From Neckera pumila (Eukaryota > Streptophyta > Bryopsida > Hypnales > Neckeraceae), in NCBI GenBank assembly GCA_963969595.1, contig OZ018417.1, positions 1,118,501 to 1,182,500 on the forward strand: a stretch of DNA of 64,000 nt, given 5' to 3'. The notes below the pieces were generated by a model. The model worked only from the letters and a program-made list of their open reading frames with translations, was not told the DNA's origin and did not search any database. Of the stretch, positions 21,609-32,610 are shown one piece after another. Each line of letters starts with the position of its first letter. Position 1 is the first letter of the stretch. The translations under genes and the position numbers were made by a program.

Positions 21609-24380
21609 GTGCAGGTTGTGAGTGCAGTGGTGCTTGGCATTCTTCTGCTTGCCAAGTTGCTCACAAGCATCAAATACAAGAATTTACCTCCAGGCCCACG
21701 GGGGCTCCCCATCATCGGCTCCTTGCACTTGTTGGGCAAATTTCCACAGAGGGATTTTACCAAACTGGCCGAGACTTATGGGCCGTTGATGTCCCTGTGG
21801 TTGGGGCCAAGGCTAGTTGTGGTGGCTACCTCCCCTGCGGCAGCCGAGGAGATTCTCAAGACTCAAGGCTCTAATTTCGCAAACCGAGATGCAACTTCTT
21901 TTTCAGATGTGATTGCTCTTGGAGGTACTAAGTTTGACTCTTCCTCCCCTCCTCCCCTTCAAAATTAGAATCAAATTCCTCTTGTGAGGATGTTGAATGT
22001 AAGGTGAAAGTTCAACCTCATTACAAGAAGTAATGTGGAAGCCTTGATAGTGGTGAGGTTGTACCAAGGCTCCATTTTTGTGTTGGTAGATATAACTTCA
22101 ATGAACAGGCTGAAAGTTAAAAACTGTAATGCTAGACCGGCCCAAAGTTTTGGAAAATGACATGCCTCTCCTAACTTAGTGAGTAATTGCCATTTGCACA
22201 AAGTGAATTTGATTGATGTTGTGGAGATGGTGTTTTGGATCGTTGAATTCTGTCTTTAGACACGGAAGGAATAAGAAGCTTGAGTGTCTAGAATGCTCAA
22301 GATGGTTAGCACTAGAATGGTAGAGTTAAGAAAAATTAAGGTATGTACACCTTAATTAAGTATATTATTAATTTAGTATAGTTCATTTTTCTACATATAA
22401 ATTATTTTCAGTAGATCTCATTGGCAATTGAAAGGGGATTCCAATGCACTTTAGCATGCATTATGTGGACAATGTATGAATAAGTTATGAATTTTCAAGA
22501 TAATGTCTCTATGTCTACCAAAAAACAAAAGTAGGTTTCCGTAGACTTTCATGTTTTGATAGTAGAATCTTGAGTAATCAATATATAGTTTTTTTTTGCT
22601 TTTTGCTTCAAATATAGGTGTCACATTTGGGGCACATGCTTATAATGGGTGTACATACCTAAATGCCATTTCAATTATTTGATTAACATCTCCAATCTAA
22701 AGTACTTATAGATTTTAGAACTCTAAGCATTTGAAAGTCCTTCATTTTTTAAACTTAAATTGAAAGACATTTCATTTTAGTCCTTTTCAATTTAGTTCAC
22801 TTTTTAGTTTGAAACAAATATTTTTTTAACAATTGTAGCCATATTTGATATTCCAGATATAATCATGATGTCAGACTCACCTGTGAGGATGCACTTGAAG
22901 AAAATACTACATATACAACTCAGCACCAACAAACAACTTCAACTAACAACAAATGTGCGAATAGAAGAAATCGCTCATGTCATCCGTATGATTCCCCAGG
23001 ATGGTGTCATAGTGGTGTCTATGAGGAACCACATTCAACTGGCCATAACTAACATCATGTCGCGTGTGATTCTCAAAAGGCGTTTCATAGCAGTTGCTTC
23101 TGGGAAGAAACATGATGAACAAGAACTTGAGCAAGTGAGCAATTTTAGAAAACTTTTGATAGATATGAGCAAGTGTGCTCACACTATAAATCCGGGAGAC
23201 TTCATCCCTATGTTCAAGTGGATGGACATTTTTGGGCTCGAAAAACAAATGCGAGAGTTGAAAAAGAGAATGGATGCTTTCATGTCTCCAATCATATTTG
23301 AGCATGTTGTGCAACGGAAGAGTGGTTCCATTTTTGTCAAAGATATGGCAGATGTTCTTTTAGACCACATGGAGGATGAGACTTTGCAATTTGACATCAC
23401 CAATGACAACATCAAAGGTACATTGTGGGTAAGACTGCAATTCCTTTTCTTAAAACACAGGCCATTTAAAATGTATATATTTTCTTTTTCTTTAATTCAA
23501 AGACTTCACCTTTTGAATTTTTGAAATTAAGAAGTAAAAGATAGTCCTAGGCAAACCATTATTTTGAATGTATTTTCATGTTGAGGTTGATGATCTATTT
23601 GTTAGAAAATGATATGATGAAATTCCCACATTAAAGTTTATATTTCTTATCAAAGTTTTTAAATTGTATTGTTTGATCACAATTCTTCAAGTCCATCTTG
23701 TGATTAGGTTTAAATAACGTACGTTTAACTTTTCCTTCTCTTTGGAAAAACAGGATGCTTTTATAGCAAGTATCAATTCAACTACCACTACAATAGAATG
23801 GGCAATTGCTGAATGCATTCGCAATCCCATTGTAATGAAGAGGGTGCAAGCAGAGCTTGACAATGTTGTAGGCAAGTCTCAAAGAGTAGAAGATGCAGAT
23901 ATTCCTAACCTCAAGTACTTACAAGCCATTGTCAAAGAAAACTTTCGTCTTCACCCAACAGCCCCATTGTTACATCCTCATTTGAGTGAAACTTGCAAAG
24001 TTTTGGGGTATGACATACCAGGAAAAACATTGGTTTTTGTAAATGTTGCAGCAATAGCTCAAGATCCAAGGACATGGGAGGATCCTATGACTTTCAAGCC
24101 CAAAAGATTTTTGGATGGGATGCCTCATGCTAATATCCAGTTTGAAGGCAAACATTTTGAAGTGCTACCATTTGGAGCAGGGCGAAGACAATGTCCGGGC
24201 ATTATGCTAGCTTCAACATTGATTCACATTATGGTTGCAACTTTTATGCAATCTTTTGATTGGTCTCTTCCTAATGGTTTGCAACCTATGGATTTAGATA
24301 TGTCACAAAGTGAAGGAGTTGCACATGTACTAGCTCACCCTTTGATTGCCATTCCGAAGGCTCGCTTATCCATTCTTTAA
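21609..24380 (+). CDS. Cytochrome P450 (A-type), three exons, probably decaying
   Basis: Exons by phase and family fit: about 21609-21924, 22857-23428 and 23754-24380 (505 codons including stop, typical for a microsomal P450). Seen: a hydrophobic N-terminal anchor, the proline hinge NLPPGPRG, the K-helix EXXR (ENFR), PKRF, and the haem loop FGAGRRQCPG with Cys at about residue 443. Three things are odd. No ATG is in frame: the nearest ATGs (21593, 21601) are in other frames, as if one base were lost, unless a short upstream exon joins at the acceptor-like TGTGCAG. The C-helix Trp is replaced (VRMHLKK). The I-helix oxygen motif, normally (A/G)GX(D/E)T, reads ASINST. Paralogous flanks lie at 11.2-17.9 kb. 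Substrate and CYP family are not assigned. Confidence 0.85.
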
Positions 24381-24439
24381 TATAACACCTTTGAAATAGC
24401 TATTTCTATATAGGTAATCATCTCCAATTTGTTTGCAAG

Positions 24440-25090
24440 TATTACACTTTGTAGTGTAAAGTAGTTTTTGATTCATATTTATGCATAACTATATATGTTG
24501 CTTATAAATTTCTTTGAATGTTGGAAGGTACACATGCTTGTTACAGACTATTAGTTCAATTTTGTCCATAAATACACTTTTATTATGTTTCAACGCACGA
24601 AATATTAGGTAGAGGGTCTATAATGATCATACATACCCTACTTTTGTGTTTTATAGTAATTCCAAGCATTATGTAGTTGAACTTTCTCTTGTAGAAGCTC
24701 ACTAGGATAATGTTAATTTGCCTTAGGCACTACTTTGTGGGGAGGGATATCGTATTTAAATGTGAAATTGGTCTAAATTTATCAACAATTCCTTTTATAT
24801 AATCAAGCAATCAATGGTTTTAGATATTTGTTTCTAGAGGTTTTCTAATATGTAATTCTCTTTGATTGTTTTTGTTTATGCTTTGGATCTGGACAAACTG
24901 TTGTAACTGAATTTCCTATGGAAGGGAACTCATTATTTTCCACTACAAGCAAGCTTTGCCTTTCTGCCTTCTCACTAGAAACATCTACAATAAGTGCACC
25001 TTTCAATTTTTCTCACATTCATTAATATAATAAACTTGTCTAGATTTTTGTTCAAAATATATAGTCAGTTCTAATAATCTTATGAATTTT
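24440..25090 (+). repeat. 3' flank of the P450 gene, empty-site copy
   Basis: This matches the expanded copy at 11200-14680 and lacks both of the insertions found there. At about 24847 it reads TTTTCTAATATG where the other copy has a TTAA-flanked element. At about 24893 it reads GGATCTGGACAAAC where the other has the CTAG-flanked block. Confidence 0.75.
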
Positions 25091-25647
25091 CTTTCTAGGC
25101 AAATTCAACTAGCAAAAAGTTCATGAAATTCAAGAAGCTTTGGCATACTAAAAAATGCACCAACTTCCAAACTTCAAATTGCATTAAATCACAATGAAGA
25201 GTACTTCAATATCATACATCAAGTTCTAGAGAAGTGGAGGCAACCTCGTAGTATGAAGAAGTTAGTTTGGCTTCCGAATTCACCTTGAAGAACCTTTGGA
25301 AGATAGTCAATGATTTGTTGCAATACTACAGCAGGCTGAAGAACAAACAAGAAATGAAACAAAGAATTCAAGCAATATAATATCAAGTATCTTTAAAGCA
25401 GTTGCACAACTCAATTCTAATGTGCTCAACAAACTGCAAGCTATAATTTTATCAAATAGGGGCACTACTAAATGGTAGATAGTATATTGAAAAGATTCAA
25501 ATCGTACATTTGCTGAGCAGAAATCTATGATTGGAATGGCGTTCCACCCATTACAAAAGATTGGGTTAATCTTGAGGTCTCTTTTTAAAAGTGTTTCAAA
25601 ATTCCAATGAATAAAATGTGTACACAAAATAGTAAAACTGGGTTGCC

Positions 25648-26282
25648 TTAATCCCTAAATGCCCAAGGTCAGTTTCGGGCTTCTTGGAATTTGCTCTAAA
25701 TTGAACAAAATGCCAACATTTTGAAGTTGTATCAATTTTTTTTGAATTGTAACCGTGCAAATTCAAACTAGACATGTTAGAGATCTCATAGGAAAAGAAA
25801 ACACAACAATATGACTTATGGAGTGAAAGATTATAATGTTTGACCATGAGGGTGCTAAAACTGCAAAAATCTTTCAATCTTCTTTATACAAGTCAAATCT
25901 AAAAAGTTGGTGACCAAAAAATTATGAGGTTAAAGGACCTAACTTGCAGAACCCTGATCAATTTATGGCTTCTTAAAATCTACTCTACAATTTTTTTAAA
26001 TGAATTTTGAATGTGATTTTTTCTCCAAGATCTAGTGTATTTCAGGCTGATTTCCAAGAGCTCTCAACACTACGGGAAGTCAAGATTGCAATGTGTACAA
26101 AAACTTGAATAGAAAAATCAATATCAATTATTTTCAAGATTGGATTTTTGGTGCTAAAATTAGACTTCAAGAAGAACTTTCTAAAAATACAAACTATTTA
26201 AAATAGCAACTTGGTTAAGTTTTATTTAATTGCAAAGTTTTGCAAACACCAGATTTGGGTGCCTTGGCCATTTAGGGGTTAA
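25648..26282. mobile_element. TTAA-flanked TIR element, short divergent subfamily
   Basis: Ends: TTAA (25648-25651) + TCCCTAAATGCCCAAGG and CCTTGGCCATTTAGGGG + TTAA (26279-26282), so the inverted ends match over about 17 bases. The interior (627 bases) does not match subfamilies A or B by eye. No coding sequence. Confidence 0.85.
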
Positions 26283-26526
26283 CAATTAGGTTGCCTTGAG
26301 TTCACTAAGAGAAGTTACCTCACAATTCACTGTTGTTGTCCACATGGAGACACATGCAGTTCTCTAAACCCAAGCCATGAACAATGCAACAACTCATACA
26401 ACACACATGGTTCCTTCATTATTGCATCCTTCTACAGTAACTGCACATATTTGTATAGTGTAGAATGTCGCAAAATAAGTGAGGGGCAAACAATCATTTT
26501 GAGAGTTGTGAATGCAGAACTATTTC

Positions 26527-29500
26527 TCAACCTTGTTTTGAAGATTTGTCCACTACATGTGAAATTATTCGATCGATCACTGTTTGAATCTCTTTTGTTC
26601 CTGTGCCTCCTTTTGTGATGAATGCTGGACCTCCCCTTTGAATTTGGAGTTTGTAAGATGCATGTGCACATGAATTGAAGAAGGAAAAAATGGTATATTT
26701 TGTTGCAGGATCCTGAAGTTTTAAAGAAGGTTCGTGCACATGAGAATAGTCTTGGATATGCCAGAGCTGAGGGGAGGTCCCCAGGCCTTTCCCCAAATGC
26801 ACACTTCTCTTTTCTAGATTGTAGCTTCTCCAAATCAACTGGGAACATCGTGGACAACCTCTCTGAAAGAATGGTGGATCTTGCGAAAATCTCTGTGGGG
26901 AACAATGGTACAGTACAGAGACCTGTAAGCATTACTAATGTGTTGATTGCAAAGTGTTGATTGCAACAATTCAATATCAAACATGAAAAAATACAAGATT
27001 ATATATTGCAACGGTATTGTTATTAATATTGCAACTGTATTGTTATTGTACATTGTTAATACTGTATCAACATAGTAAATTTCAATTGTAAACACGATTG
27101 TTTCAGTTTGTATCAATATTAAACTGTTGAGCAAATTTATCAATGTTGCATCCATATTGTTGCAATTGTCATTTTTTTCCCGATAGTAGTCCCAGTAGCC
27201 AAACTTTTTCATCTGTAGGAGACTTGTTCATCTGTAAGAGACTTGTTCATCAAAAGGAGACTTGTTTATCAAAAGGAGACTTGCTAATCTATAGTTTAGA
27301 ATTTCGTTAATTCTGAAATCAGGGTTAGATTAAAGAGGGCAGATTAAAGTGCTCAGGCTGTAAGACGTACATTTTGCATTTGACCCCAAAAGACATTTTC
27401 AAAAAAGAACTTGTTCTTATCATTTCAAATCTCATTATGGGGTTGGCATATAACACTAACATTAAAAACAGGGTTTTGAATGGCGTTTAGAATATAATGC
27501 AGTCACTGCTACTGCCTTTCCCGGACGGAATGATGTGGAATATACCACATCATTTCATCCAAGGGATGATTTGGTGTGGTATATACCACACCAAATTAGT
27601 AACTACAAGGACACTTGGCGAAACTTGTCAGAACTCAGCATGGTGCCTACAGTAGGTCAGTTACAAGGTTGCAGTTGCACATTGGAGTTAATGGCAACTT
27701 AAGCACTTTGAAACAAAATTGCAAATAAGTTAGCAAACTTGTTCAAAATGGCAATTAATTTATAGAGATCAGTTATCCCCTAAAGGTCAAAGACTATATT
27801 TTCACCAAAAGCACTCCAAAACTGCCATTTCAAGTACAAGTATCAAATTTCAGAAAAAAAAACATTTTTGGACACATGTAACCATAGGATCTTGTAGTAA
27901 ACTTGTTTGAGAATATGTAGAAAAAATTTCAGAATTTTCCACCTTGTAGATTGCAAGATATTAGCATTTGAATTGACAAAAACCCTTTTTTTGGCCCTAC
28001 GGAAATCCGGGCAGCTGCACTTCACAAGGTCACATTTAAATGAAAAATGTCCAAAATGGTGGTTACTCCTTGGATTTACTCTTCAAAGCAAGTTGGATAC
28101 ATGCTTGAAAAAATTCAGATCATTTGGAATTGTACAACATATAGGAAAAAAATAGGTTGTAGAAAGAAGTAGAGAATGATTCAAAACACGAAATTGTTAA
28201 GAATTTAATTATGGAATAAAAAAATGTCAATTCCAACGGTGGTAATGTTGTAGTAAACAACATACATCCTACGGGTTTGTTTTTTTTTTAAATATTAAAA
28301 ATTGAATTAAATATAGGACTTCTAAGTTTATTTTAGAGTAGAGAATCCATAACTGCCCGCAAACTAGAACACCTCATAATTTTTATCTCATAAATCAAAA
28401 TGGAATAATTCAAAGCTTTACGCGTATATAGAAATCTAAAGAACCAATTTCAAATTTTTATTTTTTTAAAAGTGATTTTTCAGAAAAATTTTGAGCTGCC
28501 CGCTAACCATTGAAAATGACATATCATCCAATAACTTTTTAACCATGTAGTCAAAAGTTTTGAAAATTGTTGGGCCTTAAAGCTCCTTGGGCACACATTG
28601 TGTGAAATTTTCAAAGAAAAAAATAAAATTTCCGTTCTTAGTGAGTTGCCCAAAATCGCTATGTTGCCAAAAAACGTTGTTTGGTCCTTTAGGGGTTATC
28701 TCAATGCTTGAATTACATCACTTTGATGTGATTGTCATTCATGTTTTGTGTTCTCAAGTGACAAGAGAAGCTCTTTGTATACACATGGAGTGGTAAGTAT
28801 AGAACAACTCATGTGAGATAAATGAATTAGAAATTGTAGTTTCTCAAGCACTCATAGTTAAGTCAAAAACAACGAATGGTGTTAAAAGTAGAATTTTAGA
28901 CCTCAATTAGGCATAGTAGAATAGTTTTTTTCAAAAAACTTTGAACTTAAAAAAGTTGGTGAATGAAAATAAGTTTCACCTCCAAAAATCATTTTGGCAT
29001 TTTAAATCTCCAATCAAAAGTTATGGATAAATGTCCACTCCAACCCCTCTCTCAAATTTGTCCATAACTTTTGATTGGAGATTTAAAATGCCAAATTGAT
29101 TTTTTGGAGGTGAAACTTGTCTTCATTTACCAACTTTTTTTAGTTCAAAGTTTTTTGAAAAAAGTTATTCTACTACGACTAATTTGAGGTTTGAAATTCT
29201 AGTTTTAACACCATTCTTTGTTTTTGACTTTACTATGAGTGCTTGAGAAACTACAAATTCTAATTTATTTATCCCACATGGGTTGTTCTACCTCCTACCA
29301 CCCCATGTGTAAATGTAGAGTTGTTTTCGCTTGAAAACTCAAAATATGTTATTGATGGCAAACAGTTGTAATGCATTACTCATTGGATTCTTTGCCAACA
29401 TCTTTATCTACAAATATTTGTTGATGTGTATGTTTGGTCCTCAAGTTAATAAAAAAATGCAACATAATGCATACCATAATGCATTTTTTTTTGTTAATTG

Positions 29501-32500
29501 CCACTACTCTGGTACTATTCATGCACTAATTGCCACTATTATGGTACTCAAGCTTACATTAATTATGTGAGGATGAATTTCGTGGATGAGGACTCCAGAG
29601 AAGGAAAGGCAGCCTCTCTGAAGGCTACTGAATGTATGTAACTCAACTGAATGTTATGTAACTCAACCTTCCAAATATGCAGATTTTGCCTTATTATGAG
29701 AACTGTCAAAACCAAGACGTTGGATTAGTATTCTTCAATCAATAGTGGAAATTGTTGGTTGGCCAACGAAGAAAACATTTTCACCAACTGAGACCACCCC
29801 TAAATGGTACACTTGCTAACACTAATTATCTCGGAAACTTTCTCAAAGCAAAAACCTGTTCCTTACAATGGTTGTATATTATCATATCCAATTGCTTAAA
29901 TTTTGTAATCAAATTGTTCCACGAGGATTTCCAACCCTCTCAATGGGTAAAAACAATTATAGCAAGCAATGGTACAAGAAACTCAGACCATTCAATGTGT
30001 AGTACCAATGTTTTAAAATCTTCTGGCTCTTATCAGACCTAAAATCTTACATAACTAACTTCAAGTGGATTCCATGTGTTATTTTGAATTGGTAACCAGA
30101 ATTTTGAATATTAACATCTTTTTGAATATGAAAATAAACACAGAATAGTAAACGATGGCCTAATTGCAAGTAAGTGACAGTCTATACAAGAAAAACAGAT
30201 CCCTCAATGTATAGTACCAGTGTTTTTCTTGCTCTGACAGCTCTCAGCCAAATTGCGACCTAAAATTCTCCCTAACTTAATCTATACAAGTTTATTCCTT
30301 GTTTTACAGCCGTAAATTCTAAAATTGTAATTTACAGTAGCCAGACTTTTTCATCTGTAGAAGCAACAAATAAGGAGTTTGTTACCTGTTTTACACCTGC
30401 CTTGAGCGACCTCACCACTGGTAACTCTTCACTGCAGACATTGTTTGAGTATCTTGTGTAATTCATTGGTTCCTGTGCTACGAGCATCAACTGCCTGTAG
30501 TTCTTTTTGTCATTATACATGTGAAGGAATGCTGTGATCCAGGTCACGACATTTGCTTCATGTGAGGAATCTTGCAAGGAAGACAGGTGGTTTCTCCGAG
30601 TTTGTGCCCCTTCCCTTTGTGCACATGCAGGTACATGCATGATTTCTACCACCGGTACTTCTATTTGAAAGAATTCACTGTCCGAAAGGAGGAATTTTTC
30701 TTGGAATAAATACTGCATAATTTTTCTTGAAAGAGTTGGGATGCCTCTCTGGAAGTGCAAGCATTTGATTCTGTATTTGGCTTTTCAGGCACCAGTGTAC
30801 TTAAAAGGCCGATCTCGAAAAGGACCAACAAGTCGAGAGTGTGTCCTGATGCACTCAATAGCGCGACTGATCTTGCATCCCTTCATCACTAATATCCAGG
30901 TGCGACTCTTTTCTTCCAAATTCGTATTCGCACCTTGTACAGACGTGCCAACCTGATCTTCCAGCTCTGTCATGCCCATTTCGTTAGTGCTATCCGTGTA
31001 TATGATCAATTCCTATGTTGCTTGGCAACTTTGGTTCCATTTCCTGTGAAACGATAGCAGTTTGCGTGTTTCACTTGTGCAATCACGACTTGAGTTCAGT
31101 GGAGTTCCGTTGGCAAGTATGGTGCGCTACTTAATTAGGTGGGTCTCCTTGCTTGCTTGATGTAGGCCTCGTGGGTCAAGATGGGACCAGGTGGAGCTCA
31201 AGCTCTTCTAGCAGGATGGAAAGTGAAGGATGAAAGTGCAGGATGAAAGTGAAGCAGGATGAAAGTGAAGGATGGAAAACTGGAGGAAAAATTGATAAGA
31301 TAGGCAATCAACCGGTGTACATAAAAATTTGGGGGATAATTCACCCGCCTCAATTTATAATAGGGTGGATTTTAACCGGTTTGATTTGTAAAAAGGAGGC
31401 TTTTAGCTGCTATACATGTACTGTAAGTGGCACATACCCGGGGTTAGGATAGGTCGGGTATTGAGATAAAGAGGCCGAATATTGCATAAGGGGGGCAGGG
31501 GGACCAGTTGGGGACAGGGCCAGCTGGCCATAGGGGAGCACCCGAGGAAGAGGGGTAGGAGGGCCGTTTGAATTTTTTTTTAATAACTAAAAGTAAAAAA
31601 GAAACAAAAAAAACTTAAACCTACCCGACCTACTTGTTGCCCCACCGGCCGTTGCCCTCCTCCGCTCTCGTCTGGCCGCCTCTCGCACTACCCGAAATCA
31701 CATGACAACAACACATTTGGATAGTGTCATGCGTGTGAACATGGAAGGACCAGCCCAAGACTTTGAACCCATTTTAATGGACGCCATCATCTTATGGAAG
31801 AATACTAGAAAGTTTAGGTATTTATTTATTAATCCTGAGAAGTATTTAACAGGGGCAGCAAAGGATCCTTTTGAAGAAGGTGAAAATTCTGAACCCTAAA
31901 CTTTGATTTTTGCAACCTTTTCAATGACCATCCTTAACTGCATATTGCATGGGTTGGGAGGATTCTTGGCTTTCAGTTGGTGAAAGGCTATGCCACTTCA
32001 ATTCCTGCCAAGAATGTAATGTCTTTTTTAGATTGTAAACCGGCAATTTTTTGACATTAGAGGATTTTCACTTTTCAAATTTTCACTTGGAAGGAAATAG
32101 GCCGGTTACAAACTGATATGGGGGGCAAAAAACCGGAAAAATTCAGAGTTAAAAGGATGAAACCGGTGCCCTCTAAAAAGAACCCGGACCATTATTGTAG
32201 AAGGAGGATATCTACTGGTAGAGCTCCAAAATCTTCCCGAACGCTGTAGCTTGGAAACATTTTTCATCGATTTGGCAATTGAATACCACGATTTGATTTG
32301 ATTGTATGAATATTAGTCACATAATAGGGTCTGCGGCCAGCATGCCGATTTCACTTCCTATACTCTGTTCTGAGTTTGTTAGAATGCAAAATATGCTCCA
32401 TATCCAACACAGTGAGAAGCATCCGGTGGAAAGCTCACAAGAGATTGGCTTGCAGGCGAAGAGCTTTGGAGAGGGAATACATAAAAATTTGCTGAGAAAT

Positions 32501-32610
32501 GGCGATCACGGGTTTGAGAAATGACATACCTCTGCGGAAGTAGAATCATCGTCGTTATCCAGTTCATCACCTGTAGGTACATCCGTATGTATCTGTGTCT
32601 GTAATGCCAT
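26527..32610 (-). CDS. Probable multi-exon gene of unknown function
   Basis: Three pieces on the minus strand have good splice signals. First exon: 32610-32530, starting ATG (MALQTQIHTDVPTGDELDND...), 27 codons ending in an acidic/Ser patch, donor GAG/GTATGT. A middle exon ends at 30386 (...SLKAGVKQ, donor CAG/GTAACA) and is open back to at least about 30712. The last exon starts at 26922 after TTACAG, stays in phase 0 for 131 codons and ends at TGA 26527-26529 with a protein-like tail (KGGTGTKEIQTVIDRII). A further exon probably starts at 31012, but its end could not be fixed. I recognise no domain. The introns carry a TTAA-type element, a long hairpin and a hAT relic. An opposite-strand reading of two of these segments also exists, so the model is tentative. 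Confidence 0.4.
27527..27596. repeat. Two neighbouring palindromes
   Basis: ATTTGGTGTGGTATATACC...: the 28 bases at 27569-27596 are a perfect palindrome centred on TATA. Just before it, 27529-27554 (AATGATGTGGAATATACC and onward) is palindromic with one mismatched pair and extends imperfectly outward to about 27520 and 27563. Both lie in an intron of the putative minus-strand gene. Confidence 0.75.
27773..28699 (+). mobile_element. TTAT-flanked TIR element, subfamily A
   Basis: The left side is TTAT (27773-27776) + CCCCTAAAGGTCAAAGAC, the right side TTTGGTCCTTTAGGGG + TTAT (28696-28699). Because TTAT is not palindromic, the matching left and right copies show a true 4-bp direct duplication of the target. 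The interior is 919 bases, subfamily A (GGACACATGTAACCATAGG, GGGCAGCTGC). Confidence 0.92.
28770..29322. repeat. Long inverted repeat (hairpin) with arms of about 260 bases
   Basis: The left arm (from about 28770 to 29032) is closely matched in reverse complement by the right arm (about 29058 to 29322). For example, TTTAAATCTCCAATCAAAAG on the left meets CTTTTGATTGGAGATTTAAA on the right. The loop is about 25 bases. The arms are near-identical next to the loop and weaken outward, perhaps continuing to about 28735 and 29345. No coding sequence. Confidence 0.92.
31261..32246 (+). mobile_element. Internally deleted, truncated copy of the hAT element
   Basis: 31261-31694 matches the outer leader of the hAT element at 5866-9537 (its right end, reversed), and 31694-32246 matches its left end, including the last 66 codons of the transposase (31702-31899). 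About 2.6 kb covering nearly the whole transposase is missing, with the join at about 31694. The 3' terminus CTTCCCGAACGCTG is intact. The other TIR is absent and replaced by short AGGATGAAAGTGAA repeats (31212-31270). It lies in the first intron of the putative minus-strand gene. Confidence 0.88.

Noticed and set aside
26709..30892. Plus-strand two-exon reading (DPEVLKKV... and GTSVLKRP...LHH) as the 3' end of a gene
   Set aside because: The splice signals are good, but the minus strand has a longer last exon in the same place (131 codons), a proper first exon with ATG at 32610 and consistent phase, so I preferred the minus-strand model. Transcript data could reverse this.
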